From the NCBI GenBank assembly GCA_046758845.1, contig JBHIBA010000166.1:1-9840 (forward strand): 9,840 nt of DNA, read 5' to 3'. The notes beneath the pieces are model-generated. The model worked only from the letters and a program-made list of their open reading frames with translations. It was not told the DNA's origin and did no database searches. The translations under genes and the position numbers were made by a program. The stretch comes from JBHIBA01 sp046758845 (GTDB lineage: Bacteria > UBA8248 > JACPRG01 > G963555815). Below, piece after piece: positions 1 through 7,039 of this stretch (positions within the stretch are counted from its first letter, which is position 1; each line of letters begins with the position of its first letter).

Positions 1-41
1 ATCGACCCGCATGCCGGGCGGTCAAATGTTTGGCGGGGGGG

Positions 42-77
42 TGCGGGGGGGCGCCTTTCAAAAAGCGCCCCCCCGCA
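42..77 (-). terminator. Perfect 13-bp GC hairpin downstream of ccmH, probable operon terminator
   Basis: Arms at 42-54 and 65-77 are perfect inverted complements (TGC, seven G, CGC against GCG, seven C, GCA) around a 10-nt loop. The hairpin lies about 64 bp past the ccmH stop and no further minus-strand gene is visible beyond it, so it probably ends the ccm transcript. No U-tract follows the stem on either strand, so it is not a textbook intrinsic terminator. It could instead protect the 3' end of the mRNA. The rest of 1-140 shows no gene. Confidence 0.5.
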
Positions 78-125
78 GAAAACAAAGCTACGTTAACTCT
101 CTTCGTGTCATCGGAGACTGCCGCG

Positions 126-149
126 GACCAGCGAGGGCGCTCACTGGTC
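126..149 (-). other. Small inverted repeat across the ccmH stop codon
   Basis: GACCAG (126-131) pairs with CTGGTC (144-149). After one C/A mismatch, GAG (133-135) pairs with CTC (140-142), leaving a GGCG loop. The ccmH stop codon (141-143) lies inside the structure. It may be part of the 3' processing or termination region together with the 42-77 hairpin. A role is inferred only from position. Confidence 0.3.
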
Positions 150-629
150 GAATTGTTTCAACTCTTCGTCGAGAATCCGGGCGTATCTTTGAATGGCCGG
201 ATCATCAGATGCCGCCCGCTTTCTTTCAGGAGGCGTCTCCTCCCCTTTTTCCCCGCGAGCCCAGATGCGCACCAGGACGAAAATGATCCCCCCGCCGGAC
301 AACATGAGCGCCAGCGGGAGGTACCAGGCCGTCAGGAAAAACCCTCTTTGCGGGGGGGCCGGCAGAACGCTTTGGCCGTAGACCTCGACGAAGTAATCGA
401 CGATCTCCTGCTTGGACTTGCCCTGCGCCACCTGCCGGCGAATGACCTCCCGGAGCTGCTCCGCCTCGGGGCTGGGACAGTCGGCGATCAAGCGACCGGG
501 GCAGACGGGGCTCATGATCGACTTGGCGATGTCCAGCGGGTCCGGCGCCGGCTCCGCCTGAAGCGCAGCGCCGAGACCCCAAAGACCCAGGACGGCGGCC
601 GCGATGAGGACCCAGGGGCCGCGCTTCAT
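141..629 (-). CDS. ccmH: Cytochrome c maturation protein CcmH with variant cysteine motif
   Basis: 162 aa. CcmH is the membrane-anchored thiol protein that handles apocytochrome CXXCH motifs before haem ligation at CcmF. Visible parts are an N-terminal signal or anchor segment (about 5-22), a periplasmic helical domain (about 30-95, with VAQGKSKQEIVDYFVEVYG and a final VLPAPP), a second transmembrane segment (about 100-122) and a charged cytoplasmic tail. The usual LRC-x-x-C is replaced: the first Cys position is Ser40 (MSPVC), Cys43 is kept, and an extra Cys51 appears where typical members have the Ser of IADS. The only Cys pair is therefore C-x7-C. I chose ATG 629 because it overlaps the ccmD stop as ATGA; the open frame continues to 737, but that part overlaps ccmD. 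It is the last gene of the operon. Confidence 0.9.
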   Translation of the reverse strand: MKRGPWVLIAAAVLGLWGLGAALQAEPAPDPLDIAKSIMSPVCPGRLIADCPSPEAEQLREVIRRQVAQGKSKQEIVDYFVEVYGQSVLPAPPQRGFFLTAWYLPLALMLSGGGIIFVLVRIWARGEKGEETPPERKRAASDDPAIQRYARILDEELKQFDQ

Positions 630-769
630 CCCTCTTTCCCCTGGGCGTCCAACCGCTCTCGAAGGCGAATCATGTCCCTTCGCAGGGAGCGGTTCTGTTG
701 CGCCAGCCGGAAGACATAGGCGCACAAAATAACCCACACGACGGCGTACGCGGCAAAGAGATAGCTCAT
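626..769 (-). CDS. ccmD: Haem exporter protein CcmD (small)
   Basis: 47 aa, starting MSYLFAAYAVVWV. CcmD is a small inner-membrane protein that binds the CcmABC complex and is needed to release haem-loaded CcmE from CcmC. The architecture is typical: one transmembrane helix (about residues 3-20), then a strongly basic and charged cytoplasmic tail (RLAQQNRSLRRDMIRLRER). It begins 15 bp after the ccmC stop and its TGA overlaps the ccmH start as ATGA. The ribosome binding site is weak (AGG-type), suggesting coupling to ccmC. CcmD sequences are poorly conserved, so the call rests on size, topology and position between ccmC and ccmH. Confidence 0.85.
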   Translation of the reverse strand: MSYLFAAYAVVWVILCAYVFRLAQQNRSLRRDMIRLRERLDAQGKEG

Positions 770-784
770 CTTGAATCCTGCCTT

Positions 785-1570
785 TCAGCTCCGCTCATCC
801 AGACGGCTTCGCAAACGCTCGCCCTCGTCCCGCAACTCCTCCAAGACGATCCTTTGGCGGAGGAGGGCGCCAAACGCCACCAAAAGAGCCAGAAACGTCA
901 GGCCCAGGGCGACGGCAAACATCGGATCATCCAGTCCCGCACCCATTCCCTTTTCAGTAATGACAACCGGCTTGGGATGAAGGGTGCGCCAAAGCTGGAC
1001 CGAAAAATGGTTGATGGGGATGGAAAGCGCCCCGACGATCCCCAGAACCGCCGAGTATCGGGCCTTTTTCTCCGGCTCCAGGTCTTGAGCGCGGATCATG
1101 AGATACGCCAGGTAGATGAACCACAGGATGAGCGTTAAGGTGAGTCGGGCGTCCCAGGTCCACCACGCCCCCCAGATGGGCTTGGCCCAGATGGGTCCGG
1201 TAATCAGAACGATGGTGCAAAACAGAACCCCGACCTCCGCGCAGCCGTGGGCGTAGATGTCCCACCTCCGCTTCCGGGTCATCAGGTATAGGATGCTATA
1301 GAGCGCCACCAGCCCGAACGCCAAAAACGCGATCCAGGCCGAGGGGACGTGAATGTAGAAGATCCGCATGACGGGCAGGGCCACGCGTTCGCTGCCCACC
1401 TCAATGGCAATGTTCGGCGTGATCACGAAGTCGAAGGCAAGGGCGACCACCATGAGGACCAACGCCCCCCCGATGGTCAAGACGTCATAGGCGGCGGAGC
1501 CCATTTGGAGCCACTGCTCCTTCAGCGGGACGGCGGGGGCCTTGGATTCCCGGACTTTGGCGTACGTCAC
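785..1570 (-). CDS. ccmC: Haem exporter/haem-handling protein CcmC
   Basis: 261 aa. CcmC is a six-helix inner-membrane protein of the haem-handling family that, with CcmD, presents haem to CcmE on the outer face. The tryptophan-rich motif WGAWWTWDARLT starts at residue 133. The candidate axial histidines are His74 in FYIHVPSAW and His188 in INHFSVQLWRTLH, with another histidine at 198. The C-terminus is charged (LEELRDEGERLRSRLDERS) and longer than needed for the fold. I chose the GTG at 1570 because GGAGG lies 7 nt upstream (1578-1582). The frame stays open to a TTG at 1603, but that start would overlap ccmB without a clear binding site. The ccmB stop is 2 bp upstream of this GTG. Confidence 0.93.
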   Translation of the reverse strand: MTYAKVRESKAPAVPLKEQWLQMGSAAYDVLTIGGALVLMVVALAFDFVITPNIAIEVGSERVALPVMRIFYIHVPSAWIAFLAFGLVALYSILYLMTRKRRWDIYAHGCAEVGVLFCTIVLITGPIWAKPIWGAWWTWDARLTLTLILWFIYLAYLMIRAQDLEPEKKARYSAVLGIVGALSIPINHFSVQLWRTLHPKPVVITEKGMGAGLDDPMFAVALGLTFLALLVAFGALLRQRIVLEELRDEGERLRSRLDERS

Positions 1571-1572
1571 GA

Positions 1573-2343
1573 TCACTCCTCCAGCACGTAATCCACCACC
1601 CAAAGCGATATTACCAGAAAGACCACGTCATAAACACCCAGCAGGCGGAGCCAAACGCCTTGCTCCCCGAGTCCCTCTCCTGCGAGGATCGCGGTCGTGG
1701 CGCCGGCGGCCCCGATGATGACGGGAATCGCCACCGGAAAAAGCAGCAGGGGCAACATGACCTCCCGGGCCTTGGTGTTGACGGCGATGGCGGCGAAAAG
1801 CGTCCCCACAATCGCCAGACCCACCGTGGCCAAAAACACCACCGGCGCGAGTCCCAAGAACACCCGCCCCAATGGAAAACCATACAAGACGCCGAAGATC
1901 GGCAGGCTGACGGCCTCGACGATCACGAGGAACATCAGGTTGGCCACCAGCTTCCCCAAAAAAATGGCCCCGCGGTCCGCCGGGGACAACAAGAGTCCCT
2001 GGATGCAGTCTCCCTCCTTCTCCAGCGCGAAAGTCCGGTTCATCCCCAGGACGGACGAGAAGAGGAAGGCCGTCCACAAAATCCCCGATCCGACCGACGC
2101 CCTCCACCGCTCCCCCAGCTCGAAGGCGAAATTGAACAGCGCGATCACCAGGAGGGAAAACGCCACCATCGTGACGACCACTTCGCGGGACCGGTACTCG
2201 GAGAGGATATCCTTCCAGAGGACGGCGCCCATCTGGGAGAGGTATCGGCGGAAACCGCCGCGAGCCGCTTTCACCGAAACGCGGTCCTCCATGGGTTCGG
2301 CCGCTGCGGGAATTCCCTTTTCGGCGCTCTCTACCTTTGTCAC
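1573..2343 (-). CDS. ccmB: Haem exporter protein CcmB (ABC permease subunit)
   Basis: 256 aa. CcmB is the integral membrane partner of the CcmA ATPase; the complex uses ATP to release holo-CcmE from CcmC/CcmD. About six hydrophobic segments are visible after a hydrophilic N-terminus of about 40 residues. Family-typical stretches include LWKDILSEYRSREVV near residue 42, GILWTAFLFSSVLGMNR, and DCIQGLLLSPADRGAIFLGK. The start is GTG at 2343, overlapping the ccmA stop as GTGA. An internal ATG at 2292 would give a length closer to the usual 220 or so residues but has no good binding site. The N-terminal extension is therefore either real or a start uncertainty. Confidence 0.92.
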   Translation of the reverse strand: MTKVESAEKGIPAAAEPMEDRVSVKAARGGFRRYLSQMGAVLWKDILSEYRSREVVVTMVAFSLLVIALFNFAFELGERWRASVGSGILWTAFLFSSVLGMNRTFALEKEGDCIQGLLLSPADRGAIFLGKLVANLMFLVIVEAVSLPIFGVLYGFPLGRVFLGLAPVVFLATVGLAIVGTLFAAIAVNTKAREVMLPLLLFPVAIPVIIGAAGATTAILAGEGLGEQGVWLRLLGVYDVVFLVISLWVVDYVLEE

Positions 2344-3137
2344 CCCCGGCTCTCCGTATGGAACTCATAGACCTCGGCAAACCTCTCCGGCTCGATCCCC
2401 GAGCGGGGAGAAGCATAGCGGACCTTTCCCCGGCGAAGGATGAACACCTCGTGGCAAAGATCGAGGCCCCGCTCCAGTTCGTGGGTGGCGAGGACCAACG
2501 TCCGTCCTCCCTCCCGCAGCCGAATCAGGACCTCCATCAGCATCCTGGCGCCCGATCGGTCCAGTCCCGTGAACGGCTCGTCCAGAAAGAGGATGTCCGG
2601 GTCGTGAAGGAGGGCCCGGGCGATGGCCGACCGCTGGAGCATCCCCCGGGAGAAACCCCGGACGGGATCGTTCGCCCGATCCGCCAGGGCGACGGTGGCC
2701 AGGACCTCCTCGGCCCGTTCCCGAAAGCGAGAGACCCCATAGAGCTTTCCGTAGAACCGGAGGTTTTCCATGGGACTCAGATGGCCGTACAGGAGAGGCT
2801 GGTGGGAGAGGAGACCCATCCGAGCGCGCAGGACATCGCGCTTCGGCCCTCGGGTCGCGTCCTCGCCGTCCACCCAGATGCGGCCCTCCGACGGGCGCAT
2901 GAGGAGCGCCAGCATCCTCAGAAGGGTCGTCTTCCCCGCTCCGTTGGGACCGAACACCGACAGACAGCGCCCGGCCGGAAGGGAAAGGTCCACTCCCTCC
3001 ACAGCCACGAAGGGGCCGAACTTGCGGGTCAGTCCTCGTGCGGAAAGGCGGGCGTCCGAGAAGGTAAATGGGTCTTGGCGCAGAGAGGACCCCTGCATCT
3101 CGCCGTTCGGCGATCCCTCCGGCGGGCAAACAGTCAT
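2340..3137 (-). CDS. ccmA: Haem exporter ATP-binding protein CcmA
   Basis: 265 aa. Cytoplasmic ABC ATPase that pairs with CcmB to power the release of haem-bound CcmE. All nucleotide-binding elements are present: Walker A GPNGAGKTT (63-71), Q-loop Gln113 (LLSHQPLLYGHL), signature FSRGMLQR (162-169), Walker B ILFLDEP (182-188), D-loop GLD (191-193) and switch His219 (LATHE). The signature has SRGM in place of SGGQ, as in CcmA-type ATPases. About 30 polar N-terminal residues precede the ABC fold, making it longer than typical CcmA (about 205-230 aa). The ATG at 3137 overlaps the upstream gene's stop as ATGA, and the stop overlaps the ccmB start as GTGA. Confidence 0.94.
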   Translation of the reverse strand: MTVCPPEGSPNGEMQGSSLRQDPFTFSDARLSARGLTRKFGPFVAVEGVDLSLPAGRCLSVFGPNGAGKTTLLRMLALLMRPSEGRIWVDGEDATRGPKRDVLRARMGLLSHQPLLYGHLSPMENLRFYGKLYGVSRFRERAEEVLATVALADRANDPVRGFSRGMLQRSAIARALLHDPDILFLDEPFTGLDRSGARMLMEVLIRLREGGRTLVLATHELERGLDLCHEVFILRRGKVRYASPRSGIEPERFAEVYEFHTESRG

Positions 3138-4462
3138 TGCCCCTTCATCTTCCGGGAGATTTCCAGGGCGCGCCGCTTCAGCTCCGTGCGCCGAGCGCCG
3201 TACGCCTCTTTAGGGACCTGACCGGCCTGCCATTCGTCGTCCAGCGCGGCGATCTGCGCAAGGAGTTCGCCCCGTTCCTGAACCAGGTCGGTCGTCCGTG
3301 CCTCGGTCCCATCGCTCGGGTGCGGAGCCGGTTCGCTCGAGGGAGGTCGCATTGTTTCGGACTTCGGCAAAACCGCAGCGGCAGGCGCTCTCATTTCCTC
3401 CGCGCCACTTGCTCGCCCTCCCCTTCTCCCCGCTCCCAGCCTGGCCAAACGGCGGCGGCGGCGGCGAAGGGCGATCGGAACGGCGAGACCCAGGACGACG
3501 ACTGCGACGATACCCAGAAAAAGGGGCTCCGAGAACCGGCTCTCCACGTCACGGCTGAGGGTAAACTGGACCCGCGCCCCGGCGGGCAGGTCCGCTTTGG
3601 AAGCCAGGTGGACCCGGTTTCCCACATCCTCGCCGAAAACGCCCTGGTAGTTCAGGTCCGAAGGGGACGGCAGCCGCATGCCGATTTCCGGGACCATAAC
3701 CTGAAACTGTTTGGTCGAAAACTGGAAGCTCTTCTCCACCGGGAGCTGGGCCGGCGGATCGGAGATGGCATATACGAGCTCCACTTGCCGCAACCCGGGG
3801 GGGAGCGGGTCGGAGGAATGGACCGAGCCCGGACGCATTCGCACCGCCTGCGGGTTCAGCCCAGATGGAGGCTGAAGCATCTCCGCCCCTGCCGGGAGGC
3901 TGAAAGAGAGCGTCTCTCCGCCTTCCGCGACGAAGGTTGAGGCGCCCGTGTTGACCAGATGGATCGACTCCCGGAAGATGAGGCGCCCTTCCTCGTAGCG
4001 GACCCAGAGCCGATGGGCCTCCACGCGCATGCCTGAAGGGTCCCCCGTCAACTCGAAGACGAGTAGCCGTCCTTCCTTTCCGCCGGGAGGGGCGAGGGTC
4101 ATGTAGGGCACTCCCCGGTACTGGGTGACGGTCAGGAAATGTCCCTTGCCGGCTTCCGGGGCCTTCACTCCTGGAAAAGCGAACCGACCGGAGCCGTCCG
4201 TTTTCGTCACGCCAAGCGTGCGGACGTTCTCCCCGTCAATGGCGACCAGGCGGACTTCGAGGCCCGCCGGCGCCGGCCGGTTCAGCGTTCCGTTGACGAC
4301 CACCCCCCAAACTTCAAGGGCGCCGCCGGCAGCGGGGGGTGGTTTCCCGGCTGCGGCCGGCTTGTCCGATGGAGCTTCGTGATGCGCGCCCGAAGCCGCC
4401 CCGGCGAAGACGGCCGTCAGACCTACCGCAAGAAAGAGGGCGAGGGAAGCGCGGCGGGACAC
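3134..4462 (-). CDS. Membrane-anchored protein with carboxypeptidase-regulatory-like domain, within the ccm operon
   Basis: 442 aa, function unknown. In order it shows: a signal peptide (about 1-26, VSRRASLALFLAVGLTAVFAG region); an Ala/Pro linker; a beta-sandwich of the carboxypeptidase-regulatory/Ig type (about 49-115, with VWGVVVNGTLNRPAPAGLEV and TKTDGSGRFAFPGV); a longer beta-rich extracytoplasmic region (about 125-308); a transmembrane helix (about 313-332, LFLGIVAVVVLGLAVPIAL); an Arg-rich stop-transfer segment; a disordered Pro/Ala region; and a terminal helical hairpin (about 394-440). Haem-binding or thiol motifs are absent. I chose GTG 4462, 10 bp after the upstream stop; TTG 4465 is equally possible. 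The frame stays open to 4729, but that extension lies over the upstream gene. Its placement between ccmF-side and ccmA-side genes suggests an accessory role in cytochrome c maturation; this is inference. Confidence 0.75.
   Translation of the reverse strand: MSRRASLALFLAVGLTAVFAGAASGAHHEAPSDKPAAAGKPPPAAGGALEVWGVVVNGTLNRPAPAGLEVRLVAIDGENVRTLGVTKTDGSGRFAFPGVKAPEAGKGHFLTVTQYRGVPYMTLAPPGGKEGRLLVFELTGDPSGMRVEAHRLWVRYEEGRLIFRESIHLVNTGASTFVAEGGETLSFSLPAGAEMLQPPSGLNPQAVRMRPGSVHSSDPLPPGLRQVELVYAISDPPAQLPVEKSFQFSTKQFQVMVPEIGMRLPSPSDLNYQGVFGEDVGNRVHLASKADLPAGARVQFTLSRDVESRFSEPLFLGIVAVVVLGLAVPIALRRRRRRLARLGAGRRGGRASGAEEMRAPAAAVLPKSETMRPPSSEPAPHPSDGTEARTTDLVQERGELLAQIAALDDEWQAGQVPKEAYGARRTELKRRALEISRKMKGQ
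3451..3466 (+). repeat. Short GGC trinucleotide run
   Basis: Five GGC units in a row, read on the minus strand as CGC codons for the Arg cluster ALRRRRRRLARL just inside the membrane anchor of the carboxypeptidase-regulatory-like protein. The run may be prone to replication slippage, but the frame is intact here. Confidence 0.5.
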
Positions 4463-4472
4463 CAATGCGGGC

Positions 4473-5027
4473 CTAAACGGATCCCTCTTGGGACCTGGCG
4501 CGCAAGGGGATTCCGCAAGAGGAACAGAAATTGTCGGTCGAGCTGACCGGAACGCCGCAGTTGCGGCAAAAGCGCGGCTCGGGCGGGGCGTCGAGTTCGT
4601 CCCGCACATCGTGGGCGGGCTGCGCAGGCTCGGAGGCTCTTTCCGCTTCCTCCATCGGCCCGGGCGCCGATCGCGCCGCCTTTCGAAGGGCCAGGATCTC
4701 CCTCTCCAGCGTTTCGGAGAGATCTTCATCCAGGTCTTCCCCTTCCCTTCTTCCTTCAGTCAATTCATCGAGCTCGCGGAGGACCCGGATCGCCCTCTCT
4801 CGGTACTGGACCTCCAACTGGCGAAAGTCCGCCTCGGAGAGTTTGCCCGCCACGCGGTCGAAATCCAGCTCCTTCAAGGTGCTGTAAATCGTATGTTTGG
4901 CCGCCAACAACTCCCTCAGGCGCCACTGGGTATCCTCCGCCTTCCCCGCGTCCTCTCGCCGCAAGAAGGGATAGAGAACGGCCGCCAATGCGCCCGCCGT
5001 CATGAGGCCGATGGCGACCGCAATCAA
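4473..5027 (-). CDS. CcmI-like cytochrome c biogenesis protein with C-terminal zinc ribbon
   Basis: 184 aa. It has one N-terminal membrane helix (about 2-21, IAVAIGLMTAGALAAVLYPFL), then a cytoplasmic coiled helical hairpin (about 36-92, LKELDFDRVAGKLSEADF) as in the N-terminal part of CcmI. A Glu/Asp-rich linker follows, then a zinc ribbon with Cys154, Cys157, Cys168 and Cys171 (CRNCG and CSSCG, C-x2-C-x10-C-x2-C). CcmI proteins help CcmF/CcmH capture apocytochromes; this one lacks the periplasmic TPR domain of the proteobacterial protein and carries a probable Zn site instead. The start is TTG 5027, with GAGAGG 5 nt upstream, overlapping the ccmF stop as TTGA. An ATG at 5003 would cut into the membrane helix. 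Confidence 0.82.
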   Translation of the reverse strand: MIAVAIGLMTAGALAAVLYPFLRREDAGKAEDTQWRLRELLAAKHTIYSTLKELDFDRVAGKLSEADFRQLEVQYRERAIRVLRELDELTEGRREGEDLDEDLSETLEREILALRKAARSAPGPMEEAERASEPAQPAHDVRDELDAPPEPRFCRNCGVPVSSTDNFCSSCGIPLRARSQEGSV

Positions 5028-7039
5028 CTCAGCCTCTCCCGAGGCCGCGATCCTGCGGGTTCCGGCTCCCGTGGGCGAGCGGCTGCGGGCCTCCGGGCGC
5101 GCCGGGTCTGGGGGCTGGGCAACATGCAGATGAGGGTCCCCAGGACGAAGACCACTCCGCCGATCCAGATCCAGTTCACCAGGGGGTTGATGTAAAACCG
5201 GAACGTGGCCGAGCCGTTGTCATTGACACCTGCCAGAATGACGTAAAGGTCTTCCTTCAGGGTGGAGCGGATGGCCGTCTCTGTGGTGGGCTGTTCGGGG
5301 TTTCGGTAGATCCGCCTCTCAGGTCTGAGGACCCCGATCTCCTTCCCCTTCATCCGCAGGCCCAGGTCGGCTGAGACGGCCTCCATGTGCGCGTCGGACC
5401 GCTCGTGCTTTCCCCGGTACTGAAGCCAGTAATCTTTCACCTGGGCCAGCTCTCCGGGACGCAGGGTGGCCTCCACCTGGGTCTGGAAGGCGGAAGAGCC
5501 CGTGATGCCCACAAAGATGGCCATCATCCCCAGGTGAACGATGTATCCCCCGTAGCGCCTCGTGTTGCGCCGGGTCAGGTTCGCCAGGGCCACCGGGGCG
5601 GATTCCTCGGCGATGCGCTGCCGGGCCCGCGTCCCCCGGTAGAATTCATCGACGATCGTGACCAGGACGAACGCTATCAGGCTGAACGCCAAGATGGCCA
5701 GGAAGCTCCTCATCCCCAGCGCGAACAAGACCCAACCCGCCAGGAAGCCGACCGCCAAGGGGAGAAAGAAGTGCTTCTTGAGCTGCTTGGCGGAGGCGCG
5801 CCTCCAGGCGATGAGGGGACCGACGCCCACCAGGAGAATCAAGGCCAGGCCGATGGGGCCGTTGACGCGATTGAAGAACGGAGGCCCGATGGTGATGCGC
5901 GTCCCGGTCACGGCCTCCGAGATCAGCGGGAAGACCGTCCCCCACCAGATGGAAAATGCGGCCCCCACCAGGATCAAGTTATTCAGGAGAAATGCGCTCT
6001 CCCGAGAGAGCATGGACTCCAGATGGTTGGGACCCTCAAGCTTGTCCAGCCGCCAGAAAAGGAGTCCGAGACTGGCCGCAATCACCAGGAACAGAAAGAC
6101 GGCGAAATAGTACCCCAGGGCGGACTGGGCGAAGGCGTGGACACTGGAGATGACCCCACTGCGGACGACGAAGGTGCCGAAGATCGTCAAGGTGAACGTC
6201 ATGATGATCAGGACCAGGTTCCAGACCTTCAGCATGCCTTTCTTTTCCTGGATCATCACGGAGTGAAGGAAAGCCGTGCCCGTGATCCAGGGCAGAATTG
6301 CGGCGTTCTCCACCGGATCCCAGCCCCAGTAGCCTCCCCAGCCCAGCTCCCGATAGGCCCACCACGAGCCGAGCAGGTTGCCAATCCCCAGGAAGCACCA
6401 GGCGATCAGAGACCAACGCCGCGTCGAGCGAATCCACTCGTCCCCCAACCGGCCCGTCACCAACGCCCCAATGGCGAATGCGAAAGGGACCGCCCAGCCC
6501 ACGTAGCCCAGGTACAGGTTCGGGGGATGGATGGCCATCCCCGGGTCCTGGAGAATGGGATTCAGCCCCCGGCCGTCCGCCGGGACCGGAACGAGGCGCC
6601 GGAAGGGGTTGTCGAAGAACATCAGCAAGAGGAAGAAGAACAAAGCGGTGGCCATCAGCGTCGTGATGACGTAGGGAATCAACTCCCGGTTTCTGTCCCG
6701 GTTGGTATACAGCGCGACGGCCGAATAGAGGCTCAGCAGCCAGGCCCAAAAAAGCAGGGAGCCGGACTGCCCGCCCCACAAAGAAGTCATCTTGTAGAAG
6801 AGGGGAAGGCTGCGGCTGCTGGTGCCGCCCACGGCGTTCAGGCTGAAATCGTCGGTGAGGAGGCCGACCTCCAGAGAAAGGACGGCGAGACTCGTAACCA
6901 CGGCGACGGCGTAAACGGCGTTCCGCCCGCTCTCGACCAGGGTGGGCCGGCTGAGCCGCCCTCCCAGCAGAGAGGAGAACATCGCGTACAGGGACAAGGC
7001 CCCGCCCAGCCAGATGGCGAAGTAGCCGATGTCACCCAT
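5024..7039 (-). CDS. ccmF: Cytochrome c haem lyase subunit CcmF
   Basis: 671 aa, the normal length for the family. CcmF is the large inner-membrane haem-handling protein that takes haem from holo-CcmE and ligates it to apocytochrome CXXCH motifs. It has many transmembrane helices and the family landmarks LWGGQSGSLLFW (87-98), QDPGMAIHPPNLYLGYVG (164-181) and the tryptophan motif WGGYWGWDPVENA (234-246). Histidines at 171, 259, 301 and 502 match the four conserved CcmF histidines. A large periplasmic loop (about 515-615) precedes the last helix (about 622-640), and the tail is Arg/Pro-rich. The ATG at 7039 overlaps the ccmE frame by 8 bp as sequenced; if ccmE is frame-corrected, a 29-bp gap separates them. 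The stop overlaps the next gene's TTG. Confidence 0.96.
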   Translation of the reverse strand: MGDIGYFAIWLGGALSLYAMFSSLLGGRLSRPTLVESGRNAVYAVAVVTSLAVLSLEVGLLTDDFSLNAVGGTSSRSLPLFYKMTSLWGGQSGSLLFWAWLLSLYSAVALYTNRDRNRELIPYVITTLMATALFFFLLLMFFDNPFRRLVPVPADGRGLNPILQDPGMAIHPPNLYLGYVGWAVPFAFAIGALVTGRLGDEWIRSTRRWSLIAWCFLGIGNLLGSWWAYRELGWGGYWGWDPVENAAILPWITGTAFLHSVMIQEKKGMLKVWNLVLIIMTFTLTIFGTFVVRSGVISSVHAFAQSALGYYFAVFLFLVIAASLGLLFWRLDKLEGPNHLESMLSRESAFLLNNLILVGAAFSIWWGTVFPLISEAVTGTRITIGPPFFNRVNGPIGLALILLVGVGPLIAWRRASAKQLKKHFFLPLAVGFLAGWVLFALGMRSFLAILAFSLIAFVLVTIVDEFYRGTRARQRIAEESAPVALANLTRRNTRRYGGYIVHLGMMAIFVGITGSSAFQTQVEATLRPGELAQVKDYWLQYRGKHERSDAHMEAVSADLGLRMKGKEIGVLRPERRIYRNPEQPTTETAIRSTLKEDLYVILAGVNDNGSATFRFYINPLVNWIWIGGVVFVLGTLICMLPSPQTRRARRPAAARPREPEPAGSRPRERLS

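Noticed and set aside
30..719. Long plus-strand frame over ccmH and ccmD
   Set aside because: Antisense to genes with clear family motifs; the translation is low-complexity and has no recognisable fold.
4466..4729. Upstream extension of the carboxypeptidase-regulatory-like gene
   Set aside because: It lies almost wholly within the CcmI-like gene in another frame, is Arg/Pro-rich, and would bury the signal peptide about 90 residues inside the protein.
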